From Prunus persica (lineage: Eukaryota; Streptophyta; Magnoliopsida; Rosales; Rosaceae), in NCBI RefSeq assembly GCF_000346465.2, contig NC_034010.1:18616334-18680333 (forward strand): 64,000 nt of DNA, given 5' to 3'. Positions 10,736-20,680 of this stretch are shown here, one piece after another (position 1 is the first letter of the stretch; each line of letters opens with the position of its first letter). A program made the translations under genes and the position numbers. The notes under the pieces are model-generated. The model did no database searches and had not been told where the DNA came from. It saw nothing but the letters and a program-made list of their open reading frames with translations.

Positions 10736-10850
10736 CAGCAAATTCATAACACTTTACTTTTATCATCAATTAATATACCTAAATGATGAGGACCTGAAAT
10801 TCCTATTAATAAGTGGCTTAATATTCCAGATCTCGAGCCTAAAGTTTTGG

Positions 10851-11911
10851 ATGACAAATTTGGCAAAACTAGAGTTTGCTGCCTTGGACCTTTCCGAGGA
10901 CAACTATTTATCATGGGTCCTGGATGCCAAAATTCATCTACGAGCCAATGGCCTCGGACAAACAATTGTAGATGAGAATGATGCTTCGCCTGAAGAGAAT
11001 GCGAAGGCCATGATCTTTCTTCGCCGCCACATCCATGAAGCGCTGAAGAGCGAATATGTGGTGGTTGATGAACCGTTGGTTCTGTGGAAAGCTCTAGGTG
11101 AAAGATACGATCACCAGAAGACGGTGACTCTCCCAAGAGCTAGATACGAATGGACCCACTTGAGATTTCAAGATTTCAAGTCAGTTTCCGAGTATAACTC
11201 TGCTATGCACAGAATTACCTCATTAATGAGGCTATGTGGGGAAAATATATCTGATGAGGATATGCTCGAAAAAACTCTGAGCACTTTTCATGCTTCAAAT
11301 GTCCTCCTTCAGCAGCAATACAGACATAGCGGTTTCAAGAAGTACTCGGAACTTGTATCTTGCCTCTTGTTAGCTGAGCAGAATAATGTGAGCTCTTATT
11401 AAAGAATCACCAATCTCACCCAACGGGCTCAGCACCACTTCCTGAAATAAATGCTGCATCTCAGGAAGTGAATGCCACTTCATCTCGTGGCAGTATCTAC
11501 AAACGTGAGCGAGGGGGCAAGCGTGGCCACTGGCAAGGAAGTAGAAAAAATCGTGGTGCTCATTCACAGGGTTTAGGTCCAAGGAGCGGTCCATCCACGA
11601 ATGGCAAAAATGCATCCCGTAATAAGGGAAAGGCACAGATGAGCCATGTGCCTAGAAATGTTGAAAGCCCTTGTCACAGATGTGGTGCAAAGGGACATTG
11701 GGTGCGCGCATGTCGTACGCCCAGGCATTTGGCGGATCTCTATCAAGCTTCACTTAAGAACAGGAAAGTGGAGATAAATTACATTGACCATGCTCCGCCA
11801 GCCACAGATGGCTCATCAGAAATATCACGTCAGCTAAACAAGACGCATCTAGATGTTTCTGATTTTGTTACTGAAAGAGGGAATGAAGGTTATGTGTCCG
11901 AATTAGATTAA
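10851..11911 (+). pseudogene. Copia gag, frameshifted
   Basis: Capsid-type protein that would package the element's RNA. The first frame starts at the ATG at 10851 with copia Gag features (NYLSWVLDAKIHL near residue 20, then the UBN2-type helical region) and ends at TAA 11400-11402. The reading continues in another frame. About two extra bases near 11387 explain the shift. The second frame runs to TAA at 11911 and contains a CCHC zinc knuckle, CHRCGAKGHWVRAC. The break separates capsid from nucleocapsid, so no complete Gag is made. Confidence 0.85.
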
Positions 11912-11942
11912 ATTCCTTAATATACTATTTGTATTAGCTGAA

Positions 11943-14900
11943 GTGTTGTTTAAATTTCAATCCAATAAAAGTGGTAATGTTTTCTTCTTTATTGATCCCA
12001 GCTTATTTTACTTATTTGGTGGCATGGATGCAAATTATGGATGCCCTCAAAACAAAGGCTATGGCAGAGATATTTGTCTTGCAGACAGCGCAACTACTCA
12101 TACGATCCTTCAAGATCGGAAGTATTTCTCAAAATTAATGCTTACAAAAGCAAAGGTAACAACCATATCAGGTCCTGCAGATCTGATTGAAGGTTCAGGA
12201 ATAGCCCAAATTATGTTACCAAATGGAACAATACTATCTATTCCAGATGCTTTGTATTCATCTAACTCCAGAAGGAATCTGTTGAGTTTCAAAGATATAC
12301 GTTTGAATGGCTACCATGTTGAAACAAAGAAAGAGGAAAACATGGAATATCTTTGTATTACCTCCAGTGATACTCAAAAGCGTATACTGGAAAAGCTTTG
12401 TGAACTCTCATCAGGGTTGTATTACACAACCATACGGACAATTGAGGCACATAGTGTCATGGACCAAGAGTCCACTAACTCAAATGCTTTTAAGCTTTGG
12501 CATGACAGGTTGGGTCATCCTGGATCCACCATGATGCGCAGGATCATCACCAACTTTAAAGGACATCCCTTGTTGACTAAACACATTATGTTATCAAGCG
12601 ACATCTTTTGCCAAGCTTGTTCACAAGGGAAGTTGGTGATCAGACCATCACAACCAAAGGTTGATGTTGAGTCTCCATCATTTTTGCAGAGAATTCAAGG
12701 GGACATTTGTAGACCCATTCATCCCCCATGTGGACCATTTCGGTACTTTATGGTCTTGGTAGACGCATCTACCCGATGGTCACATGTTTGTCTTTTATCT
12801 ACTCGGAATATGGCATTTGCTAGGCTTTTGGCTCAGATAATTAAATTACGAGCCCAATTCCCAGATTATCCCATTAAGTCAATCAGACTCGATAATGCTG
12901 GTGAATTTACATCTCAGACTTTTGATGACTACTGCATGTCACTAGGCATTGATATTGAACATCCTGTTCCCTATGTGCATACTCAAAATGGCTTGGCAGA
13001 AGCTTTAATTAAACACCTTCAATTGATAGCACGCACTTTGCTAATGAAAACAAAGTTGCCAGTTTCTGCTTGGGGATATGCCATTTTACATGCAGCATCG
13101 CTTGTGCGATTGAGGCCCGTCACCAACAATCAATGTTCTCCAATACAACTCGTATTGGGAAATCAACCAAACATTTCACATTTAAGAATTTTTGGGTGTG
13201 CGGTATATGTGCCCATTGCACCACCGCAACGTACTAAGATGGGCCCTCAACGCAGATTGGGAATTTATGTTGGTTTTGATTCACCATCTATCATCAGATA
13301 CTTGGCACCCCTGACGGGTGATATTTTTACCGCACGATTTGCGGATTGTGATTTTGATGAGACAATCTTCCCATCATTAGGGGGAGAAAAATCTGTGTCT
13401 AAAGAACAAGGCAAACTCATTCCTGAAAAACGACATGAATTATCCTGGAATGTATCCACATTGTCTCATCTCGATCCTCATACTGCTCAATGCGAAAACG
13501 AAGTAAGAAGGATCGTTCACCTCCAAAGTATTGCCAATCAGATGCCAGATGCATTTAATGATGCAGCAAAGATGACGAAATCTCATATCCCAGCTGCAAA
13601 TGCACCCGCACGGATTGATGTCCATAATGGACAAAGCAATGTCCCAGCAAATGGTTCATCTGCTGCACGCCTAAAACGTGGCAGACCACTAGGCTCAAAG
13701 GATTCAATTCCTCGAAAGAGGAAGTTGATGGACAAAATGAATCCAAATGAAATAAATAGAGAGCCCACAATTCATAATTCAAATGCCCCCAAAGAGGGAC
13801 AGGTACTTCTTGACAAGGAAAACGTCATTGGTGAGACAAGTGCCCCTGGAATGGCAACCGTACCTGAAAGTCAAGAAATCTCCATAAATTATACGTCCAC
13901 TGATGAATTGTGGAGTAGAAATGAGATGATCATCGATGATATATTTGCATTCTCAGTGGCTGCTGAGATTATAAAAGATGATGATATTGAGCCGTGCTCT
14001 ATTAATGAATGTACACAGAGGCAAGATTGGCCCAAGTGGAAAGATGCAATCCAGGCAGAATTAAATTCTTTGGAAAAAAGGAGTGTTTTTGGACATATTA
14101 GTCCAACTCCACCCAATGTGAACCCTGTAGGTTACAAGTGGGTATTTACAAGAAAGCGCAATGAGAAAAATGAGATCTCAAGGTATAAAGCGCGACTCGT
14201 TGCGCAAGGTTTTTCACAAAGGCCTGGAATTGATTATGTGGAAACGTACTCTCCAGTAATGGACAAATTACATTCCGTTACCTAATAAGTTTGGCGGTTT
14301 CAGAAAAACTTGAAATGAGACTCATGTATGTCATTACCGCATATTTGTATGGAGAATTGGATACAGATATATACATGAAAGTTCCAGAAGGATTCAGGTT
14401 GCCTGAAGCAGCTAGAAACAAACCACGGGACATGTTCTCAGTTAAATTGAGAAAATCATTATATGGGCTAAAACAATCTGGACGAATGTGGTACAATCGT
14501 CTCAGTAAGTATTTACTGAAGGAAGGATACACAAATGATCCTATTTGCCCATGTGTGTTTATTAAGAAATCAGAGTCTGGATTTGCGATAGTGGCAGTAT
14601 ATGTCGACGACATGAATCTAATTGGAACTTCTAAAGAGCTTCAAAAGACTGTTGATTATCTCAAACGTGAGTTTGAGATGAAGGACCTTGGAAAGACAAA
14701 ATATTATCTTGGCTTGCAGATTGAGCACAGTGCTAATGGAATTTTGGTGCATCAATCAACTTATACTGAGAAAGTATTGGAACGGTTTGGCATGGATAAA
14801 GCCCATCCACTTAGCACTCCAATGGTCGTTCGATCGCTTGACACTAAGAAAGACCCATATCGTCCAAAAGAGAATGATGAAATGGTCCTTGGTCCAAAAG

Positions 14901-15600
14901 TACCATATCTTAGTGCAATAGGTGCCTTATTGTACCTAGCACAATGTACCAGACCAGACATATCATTCTCAGTAAATCTGTTAGCAAGGTACAGTTCTGC
15001 TCCAACAAGGCGACACTGGACCGGCATCAAACATGTTCTACGATACCTTCGTGGGACAACAGACATGGGGTTATTCTATTCTAGTGAATCGACCAATGCC
15101 CAGAGTATTATTGGTTATGCTGATGCAAGATATCTCTCTGATCCACATCAAGGACGATCACAGCCTGGGTATGTATTTACATGTGGAGGAACTGCAATCT
15201 CATGACGCTCAACAAAACAAACATTAGTGGCCACATCTTCTAATCACTCAGAAATACTTGCCCTCCATGAAGCCAGTCGTGAATGCGTTTGGTTAAGGTC
15301 GGTAATCCATCACATCCGAAGCACATGTGCCCTACCCTCAACAATAGACACTCCAACAATTCTGAATGAGGACAATGCAGCTTGTATTGCTCAGATCACA
15401 GAAGGATATATCAAGGGTGACAGGACCAAGCACATATCACTAAAGTTTTTCTATACACATGAGCTCTAGAAGAGTCAAGAAATCAAAGTCAGACAAATCC
15501 GTTCAAGTGATAACCTGGCAGATCTCTTCACTAAATCATTGCCGAAATGTACATTCCAAAAGTTAGTGCATGGCATCGGATTACGACAACTCTGCAAGCA
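11943..15600 (+). pseudogene. Copia pol (protease, integrase, RT, RNase H), broken
   Basis: Domain order: protease (DSATTHTI near 12085), pre-integrase HHCC region (LWHDRLGHP near 12498), integrase with D, D and E in GDICRP, RLDNAGEF and NGLAEAL, reverse transcriptase (WVFTRKR near 14142, YVDD near 14600), RNase H (DNAAC near 15372, FTKSLP near 15530). Breaks seen: a one-base frameshift at about 14265-14285 inside reverse transcriptase, a TGA at 15203-15205 where relatives have Trp, and a TAG at 15467-15469 where relatives have Gln. The first frame alone is 780 codons. The element therefore cannot supply its own enzymes. Confidence 0.88.
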
Positions 15601-15768
15601 ATCAAGTTGGAGCATGCAAAATCAGGGGGAGCATTCAAAAGTCCTCTAACATAGGACATATGCACGTTGTACTCTTTTTCCTTCGCTTAGGTTTTTTCCC
15701 ACTGGGTTTTTCCAAGCAAGGTTTTAATGAGGCATCCAATCTAGGGACATGTGGTCTCCAAGGGGGAG

Positions 15769-16238
15769 TGTTGTAAAGAAGAAACATGTGGAGCCCACAT
15801 TTATGGGGCCCACAAAGAAATTAAGCAAATATTTGGAGGTTTATCAGCTGCACACTCACGGATGTGTATTGTAGAATCACGGGTGCCATTTAATATGTCT
15901 ATAAATAGAGAAAGAAGAAAAGGAAAAGAAGAAGAGAGAAAGAGATAGGAAACGGAAAGAAGAAAAGGAAAAGAAGAAGAGAGAAAGAGATAGGAAACGG
16001 AAAGAAGAAAAGGAAAGGAGGAAAGAGAGAGAAGAGGAAAGAAGAGGGTAAGTAAGCAGAGAGAAAATTCAGTGAGTCACACATTGTAAACACTATTGTA
16101 GTCATATTATTATATAGTGAAAAGTTACTGTTGCTGCTCTCCGAGGACGTAGGCGTAGCCGAACCTCGTTAAATACTGTGTCTCATCTACTTTACGTGCA
16201 GCTCAAAATTCGCACATATCCCAGGTTATTTTATAACA
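15769..16238 (+). repeat. 3' LTR of retrotransposon 1
   Basis: 470 bp. Compared with the 5' LTR it has an extra unit of about 46 bp in the purine-rich tract (15909-16005 region), lacks three bases at ACACATTGTAAAC, and carries two substitutions that I can see. TATA box at 15900-15907. Confidence 0.93.
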
Positions 16239-16243
16239 ATTTG

Positions 16244-17297
16244 CAGGATATTTGATATTTACTCTCTCTCTCTCTTTTTGTGTGCTTTCTTCAATCTTTG
16301 CTTTCGTTCTTTCTCACGATTTACGCTTCTTTCTCTGTGTCTAATTTCTTTGCGTTTTTGAGATTTTCCACTTCAGAATCCTATAACCAAAGGAGTATCA
16401 ATTCATGGATGAAGATGTTGATTATGGCCATGGGGATTATATCTCTGAACCTTATGAGTTTCTTGCTCGGAATCTAAGGCTTGTGCTTCCATGGAAGGTA
16501 AAAGCCCTAATCTTGGTTGTGACTTTGAGTACGATAACTCTGATGTGGGTTCAATTTTTTATCCATATTCTACACATGAAAGTGAAGATGGTTATGAGAC
16601 ATTTAGCCCAAAAAGTGATGATTTTAACCTATCTCTGGATGATTCAAGAGATGATTCAAGCTCTACCCATCATCAAGAGGATGATCATGAGCATGAAATT
16701 CAAGAACTTGATGGAATCCTAGAACTAGATGAGTTTGAACTCATGGTTGAAGATGATTATGGTGATATCTCTGTATCTGATGAATATTCTGGTTCTGAAA
16801 TTAATCCCCAATATGACCAATTTGAGTATGAGAGCTCTAGGGTTGATTCAATCTGTGATTCATGTGATGCCCATGAAAGTGAACCAGGTCATGAGAGACA
16901 CAATTCACAAAGTGGTTGCTATACTCCACATCGGGATGATTCGAGCTCTACCCATCATCAAGATGATGATAATGAGCAAGAAAGCGATGAACTTGACGCT
17001 TCATTCTGCCCTGCAAGTCCAGAACCATCCTCTCCACCAGACTTGCTTTCTATTTTGACTTCAAGTTGTGCTTGAAGATGGCAAGAGAGCCAGTTGTGAC
17101 TTCATGTGGTCATTTGTTTTGTCGGGATTGTTTGGACAAATGGCTGCTCTTTCACGTCTCAGATAAAGTGCCCTGTTTGTCATAGTAAGGTGCTTGATTC
17201 ATCGATTGTTCCGATCAGGCCGACACCTGTATGCAACATAGACCTGGATTATGGCTTGAATTTGTCACCAAGACCAAATGGGGGACTTTACTTTTGA
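16244..17297 (+). pseudogene. RING-finger (RMA-like) E3 ligase gene, broken
   Basis: Leader-like sequence with a CT run is followed from 16405 by MDEDVDYGHGDYISEPYEFL. A frame change near 16490 leads to a long acidic, Ser/Asp-rich region (16491-17075). The RING part then follows in two further frames: KLCLKMAREPVVTSCGHLFC near 17063-17120, RDCLDKWL, then CPVCHSKVLD and a tail ending SPRPNGGLYF at 17297. Such RING proteins transfer ubiquitin. At least three frame changes break it. The first zinc ligand reads Phe (FDFKLC) where Cys is expected. Related pieces lie at 4440, 26950 and 27827. Confidence 0.72.
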
Positions 17298-17659
17298 ACA
17301 TTTGGTTAATGTGGAGAGCTTTTGGTGATGCAGGAAACTTAATTAGTACAAGCTAGTAACTTATGCCCCCTTTCCAAGATATATATTGTGAATTTTGTTA
17401 GTCTATGCAACTACAACTATTGCAGCTTATGAATTAGGCCCAGTTTGAAATTGCTGTCATTTTTTTTAAAAAAAGTTACTTCTATTGTGCTTTGAAAATA
17501 ATTAGTTGTAAAATAAAGCAGTTCCATGTTTCGTAAACAATATTTTTAAAGTATTGTTAGTACAAAAAGCAGTGTCAATATTGTTTGGTAAATTTTAATA
17601 TAAAACTGTTGTAACTGTGAATAATGACTAAAATAGATATGATGTTAAAAGTGTTATGT

Positions 17660-17945
17660 ACTAATCATGTGGTGGTAGTGATGGAGTGGAGGTGGTAGTG
17701 GTGATGAAGGTGGAGTTGGTGACTGTGGTAGTGGTAGTGGTAGTGGTGGGGATGTCGCTTGTGGAGGAGCTGGTGATGATGGTGGTAGTGGCAACATGGT
17801 GGTGTTGGTTGTGGAGGTGGTGGTGGAGGTGGAAGAGCTGGTGGTGGAAATGGTGCAGTAGGAGGAGGTGGTGGTGGCGGTGGTTGTGGAGGTAGTGAAT
17901 GTGGTGATGCAAGTGGTGGAGTTGGACATGGAAGTGGAGGTGGTG
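17660..17945 (+). repeat. GGT/GTG-rich minisatellite
   Basis: About 285 bp made almost wholly of GGT, GTG, GGA and GTA triplets on the plus strand. One frame reads as a glycine-rich run (about 17811-17945), another as Val/Met/Trp, and the complement as Thr/Pro/His. Frames are open because of composition, and no start or gene context supports a protein. A link to a glycine-rich protein gene cannot be excluded. Confidence 0.75.
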
Positions 17946-17957
17946 TCATTTTTAAAA

Positions 17958-18216
17958 AGAGTAATGCTACACATACTATATTTTTATTCCACATTTCTAT
18001 GCCACATGACGTGACATGTCCATATTATATGCTACATTAATTAAATCAATGAAGTGTATTTTTATTAATACAATTAGAAAAACAAATACAGGAATAAATC
18101 ATAAAAGAAAAGAAAATATTAAATATTTTTAATTAATGTGGCTATTCACTTTAATTGTCACATAAGATGGTATAAGGATGTGGTATACAAATATGATAAG
18201 AATAACATTATTTTTC
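17958..18216. mobile_element. MITE-like element with imperfect terminal inverted repeats
   Basis: The left end (AGTAATGCTACACATACTAT, then TTTATTCCACA) is the imperfect inverse of the right end (TGTGGTATACAAATATGAT, then AATAACATTAT). The core is AT-rich and non-coding, total about 260 bp. No clear target duplication found by eye. Confidence 0.5.
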
Positions 18217-18372
18217 TTGTTCAGTATTTTACTTTCCTAATTTTTCCTTAAATATCACACAAATGTATTTATTTATTTATTAAGTGGCCCTCTTAAATTA
18301 TAATTAATCATTATTTTAACAAATCAAACAGATATTCTATTAAGACGAATAAATATCATAACATAACGAGAG

Positions 18373-18917
18373 TGTTGTAAAGTATAAAGTAGTGGAGCCC
18401 ACTTACTATTTGTTTGTAGACTTTGGTGCATGAGTTTATTCACGGGTGAATAGTGAATAGTGAAGATGAATCACGGGTGCCATTTATCAATGCCTATAAA
18501 TAGGCAACCTGCAAAGTGAAAGGGAAGAGAAGAAAAGAAGAGAAAGGGAGAAACGGAAAAAGAAGAGGAAAGAAAGAAGGGAAAAGAGAAAAGAAGAGAA
18601 AGGGAAACGGAAAGAAACAAAGAGAGGAAAGAGAAGAGAGGAAAGAGAGAAGAGGAAAGAGAGAAAAGGAAAGAGACAAGAGGAAGAGAAGGAAGAAAGA
18701 GGAAAGAGAGAGCAGAGAGAAATTCTCCTAGAGAGAAAATTCAGTGAGCCACACATGTTGTAAACACTAAAGTTGTAGCCATATTATTTTATATAGTGAA
18801 AAGTTACTGCTGCTGCTCTCCGAGGACATAGGCATAGCCGAACCTCGTTAAATGCTGTGTCTCATCTACTTTACGTGCAGCTCAATATTCGTACATATTC
18901 CAGGTCATTTTATAACA
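18373..18917 (+). repeat. 5' LTR of retrotransposon 2
   Basis: 545 bp, TATAAATA at 18495-18502, then a purine-rich tract of about 190 bp (GAAAGGGAAGAGAAG type). The 3' terminal block is shared with retrotransposon 1. Confidence 0.93.
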
Positions 18918-19583
18918 CGTTATCAGCACGAGAAGCTCTCAGCGCCTTGGCCTCTGCAAAGTTCATGAATGACAACAACTAGTACTAACTGGAAAAAGAA
19001 GATGCGGGTGGCTTTACTTGGGCTTTGATTGCAATTGGTCAAAAAGAAACAACATCGAAAGGATAAGTTGCTCCTTATGCTTTCTATTATTTTATTATTT
19101 CTCTACACAACAAGTTCAACTTAATTGCAAGTGGAAAGAAGAAAAGCCAACATGATATGTCTAGCTTTCAAACTAATATATTAGTATAAAATATTATATT
19201 ATTATATGATCAATTTTGGTGGGTAAAGTTAATAGTTTATATGTGGCTACAGCAAGGGCATAGCTTTGGGTGCTGAAGAGTATTGGTACCTTTTGTTTTC
19301 GTCCACACAGCTTTCTCAGGGAAGTGCTAAAGCAAAGCTCTCTGCCTCCTTATTCTTTCAATTATTTCATTATTATCCTACACTATTTAACACCAATATT
19401 AGTACAGGTGTGCTGGTTACAAGTGGAAAGGCAGAGCAAGCGTGATATTTGTCTATCATGCACTAGTTTCCTTCGCTTGCCTATTATATACTCTATATAA
19501 TCTATTTATATAGTAATTCTATGGACTGTTTAACCCCATATATTTTTAGTGGTGGTTTTGTCCCCACATTTAATTTATTTACT

Positions 19584-20065
19584 GTATGGTGTAGGTTTAT
19601 TACCCATACGACAATATTTAAAGGGTGGTGCGGGTTTATCGTCCACGCCTTTGCTTATTTATTTTATTTATGGTATGGTGTAGGTTTATTACCCATACGA
19701 CAATATTTAAAGGGTGGTGCGGGTTTATCGTCCACGCCTTTGCTTATTTATTTTATTTATGGTATGGTGTAGGTTTATTACCCATACGGCAATATTTAAA
19801 GGGTGGTGTGGGTTTATCGTCCACGCCTTTGCTTTTATTTAAATGTATGGAGCAGAATTAGTGCCCATACAAGCACGTTTACTTTACCGCACATTTAATT
19901 TTATTTAAGGTATGGTGCGGGATTAACGTCCATACAGCAAGCTATTTAATTTATGTAAGGTATGGTGCGGGATTAACGTCCATAAAGCAAGCAATTTAAT
20001 TTATGAATTTATTTTACCGCACATTTACATTTATTTAAAGTATGGTGCGGGTTTATCGTCCATAC
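19584..20065 (+). other. Leader hairpin array of retrotransposon 2 (ten units)
   Basis: Ten hairpins, all with 14-nt loops. GTATGG/CCATAC stems lie at 19584-19609, 19673-19698, 19762-19787, 19845-19870, 19910-19935, 19960-19985 (one mismatch) and 20040-20065. GTGG/CCAC stems, lengthened by flanking AAGG and CCTT, lie at 19625-19646, 19714-19735 and 19803-19824. The first six form three 89-bp tandem units. Unit spacing and loop length are far more regular than the surrounding sequence. Confidence 0.8.
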
Positions 20066-20139
20066 CAGTAATTTATTTATCAGCAATTTATTTTATGGAT
20101 TAATTGTGCTGTATGATGAGTTTTTACAGTATGCAGATC

Positions 20140-20680
20140 AGGACCAGAAGTTCCTTGATCCTCATCATACAATTACATCAGGACTTGAAGATCCTTGATG
20201 ATGATATTAATATGAGAGCTGTCAATCTCTCCGGTACTGTATTTGTAAACATGTGATCGGACTTAAGGGTCCTTGATCCCTGACATGTAAATAAGGACCT
20301 AGAGTTCCTTAATGATGTAACAGTACCGTATTGGTTCATAGTGCCGTACACATTGATGATAACTGTACTGGCAGATGAATAGATACGTATTCATGACTTG
20401 ATGAATAGTACTATTCACATGAATAGTGACGTATGCATAAATATGAACCATTTTGGGTAAACCGTCACTGTATACAAAAGGGAACCTGCAGTTCCTTAAA
20501 CTCATGGATGAGCAATTAAATGAGATGCCAGAAGTTCCTCAAAATATGGACAATTATGTAAGGGCTTGAAGTCCCGAAATATGTACAGAAAATTGTAAAA
20601 ATGTCCATACTATGAGAATATGTGGCTTTGGCCTGAAGTTCAAAATTTAACAGTGTTGAGAACCTGAAGTTCCAACAATT
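20140..20680 (+). repeat. Dispersed short inverted motif AGGA-N8-TCCT
   Basis: Seven short motifs with a 3-4 bp inverted repeat and a loop near CCTGAAGT lie at 20140-20155, 20180-20195, 20259-20272, 20294-20309, 20481-20495, 20562-20575 and 20660-20672. The last and fifth have 7-nt loops, the others 8. One copy exists in retrotransposon 1 at 10789-10804. They may be real RNA structures or the trace of an old tandem repeat. Confidence 0.6.

Larger units (their letters stand above)
9924..16238 (+). mobile_element. Ty1/copia LTR retrotransposon 1, full length but coding-defective
   Basis: Bounded by LTRs 9924-10350 and 15769-16238 that begin TGTTG and end AACA, with the 5-bp target duplication ATTTG at 9919-9923 and 16239-16243. 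A primer-binding-like sequence follows the 5' LTR (GTTATCAGCACGA, a poor relative of the usual plant TGGTATCAGAGC). A polypurine tract AGGGGGAG at 15761-15768 precedes the 3' LTR. Internally it has a hairpin-rich leader, gag, then protease, integrase, reverse transcriptase and RNase H in copia order. Frameshifts and stops break gag and pol. Apart from indels in the purine-rich part, the LTRs differ by only about two substitutions, so insertion is recent. Confidence 0.95.

Noticed and set aside
17665..17994. Thr/Pro/His-rich minus-strand frames and a Trp/Val plus-strand frame
   Set aside because: They are by-products of the GGT/GTG repeat and have no start context, domain or neighbours.
18487..18756. 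Ser/Leu/Phe-rich minus-strand frame, with relatives at 15899-16105 and 24037-24377
   Set aside because: It lies wholly in the purine-rich tract of the LTRs; open frames there reflect composition.
19521..19861. Two overlapping frames repeating LYLWYGVGLLPIRQ
   Set aside because: Frames created by the 89-bp hairpin repeat, whose period changes frame; the signal is in the base pairing.
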